DNA of 59,637 nt from RUG100 sp034927505 (lineage in GTDB: Bacteria > Bacillota > Clostridia > Peptostreptococcales > Anaerovoracaceae): the NCBI GenBank assembly GCA_034927505.1, contig JAYFPY010000017.1:1-59637 (forward strand), read 5' to 3'. The position numbers and the translations under genes are program-made. The notes beneath the pieces are model-generated. The model worked only from the letters and a program-made list of their open reading frames with translations. It was not told the origin of the DNA and did not search any database. Position 1 is the stretch's first letter; each line of letters begins with the position of its first letter. This document shows, piece by piece, positions 8,541 through 17,893 of this stretch.

Positions 8541-9451
8541 TACTGCAGTTCCTTCCTTCCTGACATATTCATTCCCACAGCGCCTATGATTATGAGCACT
8601 GCGCATACTATATGATACCACCTGAGCGGTTCTCCCAAAACTACAACACCCGATATGACAGATATGGCTGTAGATACGTTGCCGAAAAGAGATGCGTTGA
8701 CAGCCGGCATATGAGCCTGCATATAGGCCATCATCTGTGCCGAGAACAGTATGCAGCATATCCCCAGGTAAGCTGTAGCCACAACGAATTCCACATGGAC
8801 ACAGGGCTCGAAGTAGCCTGCCATAGTGCCGTGTACAGCTCCGTTTACAAGCGATATAGCATTGAATACCACGAATCCCAGCAGACATATCATAAAAGTG
8901 ATCTCGAAAGGCGTATATGTGTTTCTCGTAAAACGCATGTACACATTGTTGATCGCCATCGACAGGCTGGACAAAAGCAGTACGGCAACGCCGACAAAAT
9001 TCACAGTAAGATTGGTTGCGCCCAGTATTATCATAGCTATCAGCGCAGCGACCGAAATGCAGACGAAAATATTCTGCAGCATTGTGGATCTTTCTTTCAA
9101 AAATATCTCTGCAATGATCTTCACCATTATCGGTATTATAGCAAACAGTATGGCGCTTTCCACTGATGTTGCAAAATACAGGCCTATGGTCTGAAGTATC
9201 ATGAAACCGATATAGAAAGCTGCCGTCAGCAAAAGATCTTTTTTCGGCTTGCCATTCATATCGATCCTGCCCAGTCTCAGCAGCATGAACACTAGAACAG
9301 CCAGCATTGCGAAATCATATCTTATAGTCAGTATCTGAAGCGTCGTTGCCACTCGGGTGCAAACCTTCACGCCCAGAAAAGAAAACCCGACCATTACTGA
9401 AAAGCCGATCCCTGTTATGTATGCTTTGGTCAATTGAGTGTCTTTATGCAT
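8540..9451 (-). CDS. EamA/DMT-family transporter
   Basis: 303 aa with about ten hydrophobic segments in two halves, the architecture of the drug/metabolite transporter superfamily. The second half carries a typical GEPLRWYHIVCAVLIIIGAVG motif near the C-terminus. It is probably an inner-membrane metabolite exporter or importer of unknown substrate. AGGTGA precedes the ATG. It overlaps the PPTase gene by 22 bases and the MBL gene by one. A second, different DMT gene lies at 39355-40260. Confidence 0.9.
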   Translation of the reverse strand: MHKDTQLTKAYITGIGFSVMVGFSFLGVKVCTRVATTLQILTIRYDFAMLAVLVFMLLRLGRIDMNGKPKKDLLLTAAFYIGFMILQTIGLYFATSVESAILFAIIPIMVKIIAEIFLKERSTMLQNIFVCISVAALIAMIILGATNLTVNFVGVAVLLLSSLSMAINNVYMRFTRNTYTPFEITFMICLLGFVVFNAISLVNGAVHGTMAGYFEPCVHVEFVVATAYLGICCILFSAQMMAYMQAHMPAVNASLFGNVSTAISVISGVVVLGEPLRWYHIVCAVLIIIGAVGMNMSGRKELQ

Positions 9452-9999
9452 ATCTCACCTGTTTCTTCTGCTGCAGCCGCACACTTTATGTCTGCGCCTA
9501 TCTCTATTTCTGTCATATGTATAACCGCCCCGTCAATGATCAGTCTGTCAGCCGGCGTTCCGTCTATTACTGTTTCAATGGAAGATATTCCCTTTCCCAA
9601 AGTCGTCCCCATATATTTCACTATTGATTCTTTTCTGGTCCAGATGTTGAAAAAGCCTTCTTTTCCCGCCGTCCTGCAGTATTTTTTTTCTGCTTTTGTA
9701 AAAAATCTGTCTGCCAGTTTTTCATGATCGATGCGGCGGATCTCCTGAATGTCTATCCCAACTGTTCTTTCCGACACAGCGCAGATCCACAGCTGTCCTG
9801 TATGGCTCACAGAAAACTCCCACGGTACAGTGTCCGAATAGGGTTTGCCGTTCTCAGTCCTTTCGATCTTTATATTTTTGGCAGCTGTTTCTGTTCCCCG
9901 GCCAATGCCGAAGATCTCAAGTGAATGTTTTGCCAGGTCCTCTGAAGCCTGTGCGGTATTCCCACCGGCTGTGAACCCCTCGAAAATGAATAATTCCAT
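9430..9999 (-). CDS. 4'-phosphopantetheinyl transferase, Sfp type
   Basis: 189 aa. It transfers phosphopantetheine from CoA to a serine of carrier proteins. Signature residues are visible: FSVSHTG, VGIDIQEI (Mg-binding Asp) and WTRKESIVKYMG (catalytic Glu and Lys). The start at 9999 has AGAGG 5 bases upstream. It is the first gene of an eleven-gene operon. No polyketide, nonribosomal peptide or carrier-protein gene is visible in the window, so the target protein is unknown. Confidence 0.9.
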   Translation of the reverse strand: MELFIFEGFTAGGNTAQASEDLAKHSLEIFGIGRGTETAAKNIKIERTENGKPYSDTVPWEFSVSHTGQLWICAVSERTVGIDIQEIRRIDHEKLADRFFTKAEKKYCRTAGKEGFFNIWTRKESIVKYMGTTLGKGISSIETVIDGTPADRLIIDGAVIHMTEIEIGADIKCAAAAEETGEICIKTLN

Positions 10000-10004
10000 A
10001 ATAA

Positions 10005-10022
10005 CCTCTGACATTCATTATA
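10005..10022 (-). promoter_or_regulatory. Candidate extended -10 promoter for the PPTase-to-pdp operon
   Basis: On the minus strand TGTTATAAT (TATAAT at 10022-10017) forms an extended -10 element, followed by AGAGG at 10009-10005 and the ATG at 9999. The leader would be only about 11 bases. No good -35 is seen. It lies immediately after the terminator of the upstream protease gene, which makes a promoter here necessary. Confidence 0.45.
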
Positions 10023-10024
10023 AC

Positions 10025-10067
10025 AAAAAAAGAGTCTTACATGCAATGATAGCCATAAAACTCTTTT
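10025..10067 (-). terminator. Terminator of the S8 peptidase gene
   Basis: On the minus strand the arms AAAAGAGTTTTAT and GTAAGACTCTTTT pair with minor mismatches and are followed by a run of T. It lies 17 bases after the protease stop codon. It separates this gene from the long PPTase operon. Confidence 0.75.
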
Positions 10068-10083
10068 GAATTATTTTCCATTT

Positions 10084-12588
10084 TTATCGAGCAGTCCCTC
10101 TGATGAAGTTGGAAGTCTTCCCGTATAGTTTCCCCTTGGATGTTGTCAGATAAGGTCTGACCTTGAAATAGTATCTCTGACCGCTGTACATCCCGGTCTT
10201 TTTGTATGAAGCCGATTTTACATAAGCGGACTTTATATATTTTTTGTTGGAATTGTAAATGTATACCCGGTATCTCATGTTGGCAGCTCTGCTGACCTTC
10301 TTCCAGCTGATCCTTACGGAAGAATATGTTTTTGATCTTATTTTTGCACTGCTGACTTTCTTTGAGCCACTCATTATGCTGATCCTGTAAGAGCCTTTAT
10401 AATATGTTTTGCCATACACATCTGAAGCCGGCACTGCTGATGCCTGCAGATAATACTTGCCTGTTTTAGGTATTTTGTATTTGATATATGCTGCGCCGCT
10501 GCTCCAGGTTATCTTGCTCCTCTTTATATATTTTTTACTTGGACCATACAGTTTCATGTAAGCAATGTATTTTCCTCCTGTCTGCATACACATCCTTATG
10601 GTAGTTCCTTTTTTGGCTGTGAAATAATAGCCGTCCATATAAATGGTCATGCCTCGCATATCGTCTTTGGTCAGATTCGATGTGGATATTGCATCTGATC
10701 CGGTGAGGGAGCCTTTCGCGCTGTAGCCGTTGACCGAAGCTTTCTTATATGCAGACTTTACCTTGACCGGTATGGCTTTTGATACTCCACCCACAGTCAT
10801 GGTAATCGTCGCTGTCCCGGCTTTGATCCCGGTGATCACGCCGTCCTGTGTGACTGTTGCAATAGAATTATTCGACGATGACCAGGAAGCCGTCGCATTG
10901 CTGATATTGGCAGGCGTCACTTTATATTCGATCGAAGTGGTGTTGCCCGCATACACCGATACTGAAGTTTTATTTGTGGTTATGGATGAGACTGTAGTCG
11001 CCCTGTCTGCTTTTATGTTGCTGACCGCATTAGTTTCGTTTATCGAACCGAAACCCTTGGATTTATCGAACCATGTCTGATCTGTAGAATTGTACAATGT
11101 GTTTTTCAAATTCCTTACAAAGGCAGCTCCCGATCCCAGCTTGCCGCCCGACTGGCTTACCACTGCAGCAGCAACTGAGGCAGCTATAGGAGATGCCATG
11201 GATGTTCCGTCTTCTTTTTCATAGTCTGAATTGTTTCCGTTGTAAGTACTGTATATATTTTCACCCGGTGCGGTTATATCTTTTTCATATCCGTAGTTGG
11301 AAAAACTTGCCCTTGATCCGCTGCTAGTACTTGCGTTGACAGCCATGACATAAGGCGAATCTGCCGGCGACACCAGGTCTGCCGTGGATTCGTTCCCGGA
11401 AGCGCATACGACCAGGATCCCGTCATTGTAAAGTGATTTTATCCTGCTGTCCATGACAGTATCCATTCCCGGCGAACCCAGACTCATGTTGATTATCTTG
11501 ACTCCTTGGTTCTGAAGCCAGTTCATGGCATTGATCATATCCGATGTCATGAATCCGTTGCTTCCTGATTCTGCATCGGCCACATAAAGGTTCACCGTGT
11601 TATATGAAGCACTGGCTATACCCTTGCCATTGTTTGTCTGCGCAGCTATGAGACCGCACACATGGGTCCCATGTCCGTCAGGATCGCCGTTTGATCCAAG
11701 AGTCTTTCCGTTTTCGAAACGGGCAGTTCCTTTTACTACATTTTCCAGATCCTCGTGACCTGCTTTTACACCTGTGTCTATCACGCCGACGTTGACGTTC
11801 CTGGTATTTGCTTCGATATCCGTCATGCGGCTCCACGCCCCGGAGGCATTTATCCCATTGCTGCCAAGATACCACTGTGCTCTGCTCACAAGCCGGTCAT
11901 CTGCAGTGGCTTTGGCAGTCGCTGCCTTGCTGCTTTTTTCCGTCTGCGCAGTCTGATCTGATGTATCCTGTGTATCTTCATCAGTCAGCTGATAAATATA
12001 ATTCGGCTGGGCGTATTCCACGCTGCCGTCGCTTTCCAGTTCATCCGACGCGGCATCCACTGTATACTCCAGCGATATATCCACTACCGCTACCTTTTCA
12101 TTGTCTCCTGCAGAAGATATAGAAGTGCATTCTCCATTCTGCTCCTCTGCGATATTTTTGATCTCTCTGTTTGAGACGCTGTCGTCAGTTACTACAAGCA
12201 CCTGTCCGGTCCTGTAGCTCAGATCGGAGGCATTGGATCTTTCTTCGAAAGCGGATGCATAATCATCGGCTATATCTTTTCCTCTTTCATCCAGGGAAGA
12301 AGTAAAGGCTTTGATTTTGTTTTTATCCGTATTCTTGCTGCCGTAATATGAATCCAGCACATTTCTCAATGTCTTTTCATATTGGGTCCTGCTTTTTATT
12401 TTGTTCAGTTTCGATGCGGCGTTTTCTCCGCTGCTTTTTGCTGTAACTGAAACATCCTCTGCTGCTTTTTTATCGGCAGAGGATGTTTTATTCGTTTTAT
12501 TCGAAGATGTGCCTCCGGTCAGGCCACAGCCTGCCAGCATCGCTGTTATCGTTATTATTGAAATAATCGTCAGTAAAACTTTCTTCAT
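10084..12588 (-). CDS. Subtilisin-like (S8) serine peptidase lipoprotein
   Basis: 834 aa. Lipobox LAGC (Cys21) predicts a membrane-anchored lipoprotein. Residues about 60-200 look like a propeptide ending in VEYAQPNYIYQ. The catalytic triad is Asp271 (VIDTG), His306 (GHGTHV) and Ser463 (GTSMASP). Next come a BIG2-type Ig-like domain (about 525-605, SSNNSIATVTQDG and GTATITMTV), a second beta-rich region, and a C-terminal Fn3-like module (ISWKKVSRAANMRYRVYIY). The start at 12588 follows GAGGA; upstream in-frame ATGs at 12600 and 12621 lack a site. Probably a cell-surface protease. It stands alone between a promoter and a terminator. Confidence 0.9.
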   Translation of the reverse strand: MKKVLLTIISIITITAMLAGCGLTGGTSSNKTNKTSSADKKAAEDVSVTAKSSGENAASKLNKIKSRTQYEKTLRNVLDSYYGSKNTDKNKIKAFTSSLDERGKDIADDYASAFEERSNASDLSYRTGQVLVVTDDSVSNREIKNIAEEQNGECTSISSAGDNEKVAVVDISLEYTVDAASDELESDGSVEYAQPNYIYQLTDEDTQDTSDQTAQTEKSSKAATAKATADDRLVSRAQWYLGSNGINASGAWSRMTDIEANTRNVNVGVIDTGVKAGHEDLENVVKGTARFENGKTLGSNGDPDGHGTHVCGLIAAQTNNGKGIASASYNTVNLYVADAESGSNGFMTSDMINAMNWLQNQGVKIINMSLGSPGMDTVMDSRIKSLYNDGILVVCASGNESTADLVSPADSPYVMAVNASTSSGSRASFSNYGYEKDITAPGENIYSTYNGNNSDYEKEDGTSMASPIAASVAAAVVSQSGGKLGSGAAFVRNLKNTLYNSTDQTWFDKSKGFGSINETNAVSNIKADRATTVSSITTNKTSVSVYAGNTTSIEYKVTPANISNATASWSSSNNSIATVTQDGVITGIKAGTATITMTVGGVSKAIPVKVKSAYKKASVNGYSAKGSLTGSDAISTSNLTKDDMRGMTIYMDGYYFTAKKGTTIRMCMQTGGKYIAYMKLYGPSKKYIKRSKITWSSGAAYIKYKIPKTGKYYLQASAVPASDVYGKTYYKGSYRISIMSGSKKVSSAKIRSKTYSSVRISWKKVSRAANMRYRVYIYNSNKKYIKSAYVKSASYKKTGMYSGQRYYFKVRPYLTTSKGKLYGKTSNFIRGTAR

Positions 12589-12635
12589 TGATGTCCTCAT
12601 CTTTCGTCTATCATATTCCATGTTAATAAAATAAT

Positions 12636-12665
12636 AATATACCAATTCTTTTTCTTCAACATCAA
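12636..12665 (-). promoter_or_regulatory. Candidate promoter of the S8 peptidase gene
   Basis: Minus-strand -35 TTGATG (12665-12660), 18-base spacer, -10 TATATT (12641-12636). Transcription would start about 40 bases before the chosen start codon. Found by inspection only. Confidence 0.5.
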
Positions 12666-12700
12666 TCAAAGTAATTTCATAAAATATTCACTGAATCACC

Positions 12701-12991
12701 TTATTTTATACGATCCAGCACCCGTTTGTACCCTTCTGCACCGTATGTCAGGCACTTGTTTATCCGGCTGATCGTAGCCGTACTCGCATTGGTCTCTTCC
12801 TCTATTTCGATATATGTTTTCTTCTCATTGAGAAGCTTTGCCACCTGCAGCCTTTGGGAAATAGCATGTATCTCATTTACAGTGCATATATCTTCAAAGA
12901 ATCTGTAGCAGTCTTCTTTATCCTTCAAAGTCAGGATAGCTTCGAACAATTCATCTATATCCGCTCTTCGGAACCTGGATTCATAAGCCAC
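12701..12991 (-). CDS. yerC: YerC/YecD-family TrpR-like DNA-binding protein
   Basis: 96 aa from a GTG start with AAGGAG 9 bases upstream; a TTG at 13012 would add 7 residues. Trp-repressor fold with the pattern FFEDICTVNEIHAISQRL, then VAKLLNEKKTYIEIEEET, and the recognition helix ATISRINKCL. Family members are small helix-turn-helix proteins of unknown target in Firmicutes. It lies between the S41 peptidase gene and the S8 peptidase gene, with 94 bases before it, and may be transcribed alone. Confidence 0.85.
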   Translation of the reverse strand: MAYESRFRRADIDELFEAILTLKDKEDCYRFFEDICTVNEIHAISQRLQVAKLLNEKKTYIEIEEETNASTATISRINKCLTYGAEGYKRVLDRIK

Positions 12992-13085
12992 TTCCGTATG
13001 CTCCTTTCGCAATTCGCTTTAACACTTTACAGCATTATTATATCAGCACCCGCGAACATCGTCAATCGTATCAATTCAACTATGA

Positions 13086-14243
13086 TCAGCGAAGGAGGCT
13101 TTCCGCTTTTTTCAGCTGAGCATCGCTGCCTTTGACTACGTAATCGGGGGTTATCCCTTTTTTATGTATCACATTTCCGTCCGGGGAAAAATACTGCATT
13201 ACTGTCAGTTTCAGAGCCGATCCGTCAGACATGGTTTCCGTATCCTGCACGATGCCTTTGCCATAAGTCTTAGTGCCTACGACTTTGTTATCGCTGTCCT
13301 CCATCACCGCAGCAGTCAGTATCTCCGATGCGCTGGCAGTGTTGCCGTTTACAAGGATGACATAGGGAAGGTCGGTTTTTCCGCTGTCCGACTTGTAATA
13401 CTCTTTCTTTCCGTTCTGATCTTCAAGATAAGTCACTACGCCTTTGCCAAGGAGATCGTCTGCAATATTTGTGGCCGAATCAACCAGGCCTCCGCCGTTG
13501 TCACGCAAGTCGATGATAAGCCCTTTGTTGCCCTTCTTTTCGCAGCTGCTGAGGATCTTTTCGAAATCATCATCAGTAGCATCCTCGAAACCGGTTATCT
13601 TGATATATCCGATATTTCCGGACAGCTGTTTTGTAGTCACCGACTCGTTGGTGATCGATGCCCGTTTCATTGTCTTTGTGAACTGTTTTCCATCTCTTTC
13701 AAATATGACTTTTACCTTCGTACCCGCATCGCCTCTGATTGCCGCAGCCATTTTTTCACTGTCTTTATATTTCTTGCCGTCTACTTTTAAAATGTAGTCG
13801 CCTTCCTTTATCCCGGCTTTCTTTGCAGGGCTCTTGCTCATTACCTGGACCACGACCATGTTTCCCTTTTTATCTTCGGCAAAGCTGATCCCTACTCCTT
13901 CATATGAACCGGTAGTCGAGGCGATCCATGAGTCGTATTCGTCTTTTGTCATGTATTCCGAATACTTGTCCCCAAGTCCGCTGACCAGTCCTTTATACAT
14001 GGATGTCTCCAGATCCTCATCATCCACCGCTTTGTAGAAATTACTGTCTACGCTGTTCCATATGGCCTCCAGCTTGCTGTATTTTTCTTTCATATATTTC
14101 AGATCTTTATATTCTTTGTTGGATATTTTCACTGAGCCGCCGCCGAATCCGCCTGTGATCGAACACAGTGCAAATCCCACTGTTCCGCCTAAAAACAGTA
14201 CTACGACCATCAGTATCCAGAAACTTTGTTTTTTGATTTTCAT
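13086..14243 (-). CDS. S41 C-terminal processing peptidase
   Basis: 385 aa. N-terminal signal anchor (FWILMVVVLFLGGTVGFAL), a PDZ domain at about residues 105-185 (YEGVGISFAED, GIKEGDYILKVDG), then the S41 catalytic domain with the Ser of NTASASE and the Lys of TKTYGKGIVQ. It cleaves C-terminal tails of envelope proteins; in other Firmicutes such enzymes act beside FtsEX-linked murein hydrolases. GGAGGT precedes the start. It is the last gene of the ftsEX cluster, separated from the M23 gene by recJ. Confidence 0.92.
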   Translation of the reverse strand: MKIKKQSFWILMVVVLFLGGTVGFALCSITGGFGGGSVKISNKEYKDLKYMKEKYSKLEAIWNSVDSNFYKAVDDEDLETSMYKGLVSGLGDKYSEYMTKDEYDSWIASTTGSYEGVGISFAEDKKGNMVVVQVMSKSPAKKAGIKEGDYILKVDGKKYKDSEKMAAAIRGDAGTKVKVIFERDGKQFTKTMKRASITNESVTTKQLSGNIGYIKITGFEDATDDDFEKILSSCEKKGNKGLIIDLRDNGGGLVDSATNIADDLLGKGVVTYLEDQNGKKEYYKSDSGKTDLPYVILVNGNTASASEILTAAVMEDSDNKVVGTKTYGKGIVQDTETMSDGSALKLTVMQYFSPDGNVIHKKGITPDYVVKGSDAQLKKAESLLR

Positions 14244-14262
14244 AAATGGACCTCCGCCACTT

Positions 14263-15879
14263 CTATGTCAGTTCCCTGACCAGCACCTGGGTTTTTCTGT
14301 TTCCGTTCCACTCATTGATGGATAATTCTCCGAACACATCAACTTTTTTACCGCTTTCAAGTGCATGTATATAATCCTGAGCCCTGCCGAACAGCACACA
14401 GTTGATATTGCCCTGTCCTGAAAGAGCCTCGAATCTCATATGTATACCCGAATTCCCCATCAGACTCACTTTGTCGGGAGTCATGTTTTCGAATCTGAAC
14501 AGAGGCCTTGGATTCGCGTTCCCGAATGGTGAAAGAGTTTCCAGTTCTTCTGCAAGATCGAGAGTGACATCGCTCCCGTGTATAGACATCTCCGCCGCAG
14601 GTCCGGAAGTCCGCAGTGATCCATCCATCAGCTTCATATCTTCATCCAGGCCCTTCCTCAGCTTTTCCAGATTCTTTTCTTCCATCAAGAAACCGCATGC
14701 GGCTTTATGCCCTCCAAATCGGACAAACAGTTCCTCATGATTTTTCAGCAGTCCGTATATATCCACTGTATCTGTCGACCGTCCCGTGCCTTTCAGCATG
14801 TCTCCGGAAGGCGTTGTTATGATCACCGGTTTTCCTTCTCTGTCCTTTATCTTGCCGGCAACGATCCCGGTTATTCCTTCGTGCGCTTTTTCCGCTTTTA
14901 TTACCGGGAAAAGACTGTCCGGGCACTGTTCTTTCAGCAGCTCAAGACACATCTCATATGTTTCCTGCTGGACTTCTTTACGTTTGTTGTTGTATCCCTT
15001 CAGAACTTCCGTCAACAGCATTATTTCATTTCTGTCATCCGACATGAGCAGCTTTACACCGATATCGGCACGGTCCATTCTGCCCGCCGCATTGAGGTGC
15101 GGAACGATCCCAAAAGCCACCTCATCAGAACCGATGCTGCCCGGGTGGAGAGAGATGCCTTCGGCAAACATTTTCAGGCTGAGCCTGTTGCCGCTGTTCA
15201 GCTCTCTCAGTCCATATTTGACGATGGTCCTGTTTTCATCCTGCAGCGGAACGATATCTCCTATAGTCCCTACAGCTGCAATATCCAGCAGCCTTGTAAT
15301 GACTTGCTTTGGCAGTCCTGCAGTTCTCTGCAGGGCCTGAGCCACCTTATAGGCCACCCCGCATCCGGCCAGGCCTTTAAAAGGATATTTGCATTCCGGC
15401 TTTTTCGGATTTATCATGACGCAGTCGGCCTGAGTGCCGTCGATGGTATGATGGTCTGTCACCACCACCTTCAATCCGATCTCTTTCGCGTATTCCACTT
15501 CATCGCATGAAACACTGCCGCAGTCAACAGTGAGCATCAGATCTGCACCTTGTTCTTTGATTTTTGCAATGGCCTCTTTGTTCAGACCGTAGCCTTCTTC
15601 AAATCTTGAGGGTATGTAATATGACACTTTGTCCGTAAGCTGCTCAAGTATGGTCTTCATGATACAGATCGAAGTGATCCCGTCCGCATCGTAGTCGCCG
15701 TATATGCATATGCTTCCATCATTTTTTACAGTGTCCATTATAATATCCACTCCTTCTTTCATATTATGAAGAAGGAATGGATCATATGTTTTCGTAGGTT
15801 TGGGTGAAAGGAATTCCGATATATCTTCATCGGATATCAATCCCCTGCTGTTCAATATTTCCTTTACGATTTTGTTCAT
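14263..15879 (-). CDS. recJ: Single-stranded-DNA-specific exonuclease RecJ
   Basis: 538 aa, slightly short for the family. 5'-3' ssDNA exonuclease used in recombination and mismatch repair. DHH-superfamily motifs are present: YGDYDADGITS, MLTVDCGS, VVTDHHTIDG, and the DHHA1 segment RFGGHKAACGF, then an OB-like C-terminal domain. The N-terminus starts at the conserved ILNSRGLISDEDISEFL element. The ribosome site is weak (AGAAAG). Its position between an M23 hydrolase and an S41 peptidase gene is unusual, as those two are functionally linked. Confidence 0.93.
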   Translation of the reverse strand: MNKIVKEILNSRGLISDEDISEFLSPKPTKTYDPFLLHNMKEGVDIIMDTVKNDGSICIYGDYDADGITSICIMKTILEQLTDKVSYYIPSRFEEGYGLNKEAIAKIKEQGADLMLTVDCGSVSCDEVEYAKEIGLKVVVTDHHTIDGTQADCVMINPKKPECKYPFKGLAGCGVAYKVAQALQRTAGLPKQVITRLLDIAAVGTIGDIVPLQDENRTIVKYGLRELNSGNRLSLKMFAEGISLHPGSIGSDEVAFGIVPHLNAAGRMDRADIGVKLLMSDDRNEIMLLTEVLKGYNNKRKEVQQETYEMCLELLKEQCPDSLFPVIKAEKAHEGITGIVAGKIKDREGKPVIITTPSGDMLKGTGRSTDTVDIYGLLKNHEELFVRFGGHKAACGFLMEEKNLEKLRKGLDEDMKLMDGSLRTSGPAAEMSIHGSDVTLDLAEELETLSPFGNANPRPLFRFENMTPDKVSLMGNSGIHMRFEALSGQGNINCVLFGRAQDYIHALESGKKVDVFGELSINEWNGNRKTQVLVRELT

Positions 15880-15902
15880 TGATGTCGTCTTTCTATTTTT
15901 TC

Positions 15903-16988
15903 TTATAGATAATTCATAGGATTCACATAGCTGCCGTTGACACGGACTTCAAAATGGACATGAGGTCCCGTTGAATTGCCTGTGCTCCCGGCTCCTGCAA
16001 TCTTCTGCCCTTTTTTGACCCGCTGGCCGACCGAAACTGACACATATGAATTGTGGCCGTAGAGAGTGGTGATGCCGCCGCCGTGGGTAATGATCACGGA
16101 GTTGCCGTATCCGCCGTTGGATCCGGCTTGTCTGACAGTGCCTGACGAAGCTGCGACTACAGTCTGCCCTGTGGAAGCGCCTATATCGATCCCCGTATGG
16201 AATTCCTTGCCGTGTATAGGACAGATCCTCCATCCGTAACCGCATGTCACGCTGCCGTTGACCGGCCACATCATTGAACCGCCGGTATACTTCCCGCCGT
16301 TGTCATAGCCTCCTATGGTCCCCGACAAAGCGTCCGCCTCGGCCTTCAGATCGTCGATCTCGCCCTGGATCTTTTGGTTGTTTGCCGACACCGAAGCTTT
16401 CTTGGCTGACAGGGAAGACTTGTCTTCTTTCAGGGCAGCCTGTTTCGATGACAGGGTCTGTTCCTTTTCATCAAGGTCCGCCTTCAGTGCTTTGAGTTCT
16501 TTTTCCTGTGCTTTGATCTTGTCATACTTGGTCTGAAGAGCAGCTACTATTTTCTTGTCGTTGGCGTAGATCTCCTTGACCATTTCCATATTGCTCAAAA
16601 GGTCCGAAACATTATCGGAACTCAATATGACATCTATGAATCCGACGGTTCCGCTTTTGTATATATTCCGCAGTCTGCCGTTCAGATCATCGTTTCCTTT
16701 GTCCAGTTCTTTCTTTTTCTTCTCGACCTTTGCAGATACTGTCTGTATCTTGTTTTCAGTTGCTGATATCTGGCTCTCCAGTTCCGAAATGGCGCTTTCC
16801 GCCTTTGCAATGGAATTTTCCAGATCGGTTATCTGCCCGGAAAGCTGTGATTCCTGCTGCTGCCCCTGCTGCAGCTGGTTTTCTTTCTGCTTTATCTGAT
16901 CCGAAGTGCTTCCGTATGAAACTGCTGCAGACAGTACCATTACTGCTGTTACAACTGCCGAGATCAGTATTCTCATGTTCTTTTTCAC
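15903..16988 (-). CDS. Secreted coiled-coil M23 peptidoglycan hydrolase, FtsEX partner
   Basis: 361 aa from a GTG start with GGGAG upstream. Signal peptide of about 27 residues, a long coiled coil (about 28-215, rich in Q, S, K, E), then a LytM/M23 domain (about 240-361) with zinc ligands in HTGIDIG and HVHFEV. EnvC and PcsB proteins share this design: FtsEX controls the hydrolase through the coiled coil. The gene directly follows ftsX (14 bases), which supports that role. Both zinc-ligand motifs look intact, so it may cut peptidoglycan itself rather than only activate an amidase. Confidence 0.9.
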   Translation of the reverse strand: MKKNMRILISAVVTAVMVLSAAVSYGSTSDQIKQKENQLQQGQQQESQLSGQITDLENSIAKAESAISELESQISATENKIQTVSAKVEKKKKELDKGNDDLNGRLRNIYKSGTVGFIDVILSSDNVSDLLSNMEMVKEIYANDKKIVAALQTKYDKIKAQEKELKALKADLDEKEQTLSSKQAALKEDKSSLSAKKASVSANNQKIQGEIDDLKAEADALSGTIGGYDNGGKYTGGSMMWPVNGSVTCGYGWRICPIHGKEFHTGIDIGASTGQTVVAASSGTVRQAGSNGGYGNSVIITHGGGITTLYGHNSYVSVSVGQRVKKGQKIAGAGSTGNSTGPHVHFEVRVNGSYVNPMNYL

Positions 16989-17002
16989 AATATCACTCCC
17001 TT

Positions 17003-17893
17003 TTACGTATCAAGGAACCTTCTCATAGATATTATACTGCCCCATGCGCCTATGCTGACTCCCAGTGCAATGAATATAAGCAGCAGATTGAATATCAAAA
17101 AGTTGGAAGGCACCAGCGGTATTGACAGCACAGATGTGATCTCCGTGCCGATCAGTGCTGTTACTCTGTTGTATATCAAAGCGATTATCCCGGTGGATAT
17201 CAATGCTGATATGCCGCCTATCCATATCCCTTCGAACAGGAACGGACCTCTTATGAACCAGTTGGTCGCACCTACATATTTCATTATGCTGATTTCTTCC
17301 GCTCTGTTTATGACTGTCAGTTTTATTGTATTGGCAACAACTACTACAGATACTATTATGAGGAACCCCATGACTATAAGGGCCGCTATCTGAATGAAAT
17401 GAGTTGCCTTCAGCAGCTTGTCCACAGTATCTTTGTAGTATTTCACATCCTCTACTCCGGTTATAGTTTTTGCTTTTTCTGCTACAGCATCTGCTTTGTT
17501 AAGATCCGATACTGTTATTACTATAGAGTCGGGCAGCGGATTGGTTTTCAGCCCATCCAGCAGATAACTGCTGCTGCCCCATCTGTTTTTCAGGATGTCC
17601 ATCGCATCGTCTTTCGTCCTGTACTGGACGCTTTTTACATTGTCCCAGGATTCGACTGCAGCTTTGTCCGCCTTGATGACTTCTGCTGCTGTATCGTCTT
17701 TCATGAACACTTCTATGGTGTTGTAATCGCCTTTTATAGATTCTGCGACCGTGTTCACGTTCACTATTACTATAAAGAAGAGCCCCAGTATGAGCAGCAT
17801 TGCCGTGATCGCAAAAATCGAAGCAAAACTCATGGCCTTGTTCCTGTGGATCTGTCTGAAGGATTGTCCTATGGTATATCCTGCCCTGTTCAT
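17003..17893 (-). CDS. ftsX: Cell division protein FtsX
   Basis: 296 aa. Four membrane segments: one near residues 20-45, then an extracellular domain (about 50-165), then three at the C-terminal side. The MFSX-like permease fold carries signals from FtsE to an outside hydrolase. Its ATG overlaps the ftsE stop (ATGA), so subunits are made in step. The secreted coiled-coil M23 protein is next in the operon. Confidence 0.94.
   Translation of the reverse strand: MNRAGYTIGQSFRQIHRNKAMSFASIFAITAMLLILGLFFIVIVNVNTVAESIKGDYNTIEVFMKDDTAAEVIKADKAAVESWDNVKSVQYRTKDDAMDILKNRWGSSSYLLDGLKTNPLPDSIVITVSDLNKADAVAEKAKTITGVEDVKYYKDTVDKLLKATHFIQIAALIVMGFLIIVSVVVVANTIKLTVINRAEEISIMKYVGATNWFIRGPFLFEGIWIGGISALISTGIIALIYNRVTALIGTEITSVLSIPLVPSNFLIFNLLLIFIALGVSIGAWGSIISMRRFLDT

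Noticed and set aside
7725..8888. MBL hydrolase as a 387-residue protein starting at 8888
   Set aside because: The first about 115 residues overlap the DMT transporter gene in another frame and are unlike any MBL N-terminus. The ATG at 8540 has a ribosome site and gives a normal 271-aa protein.
14707..15510. 267-aa open frame on the plus strand inside recJ
   Set aside because: Antisense to a clearly conserved gene, with no ribosome site and no recognised motif; it is a shadow of biased codon use in recJ.
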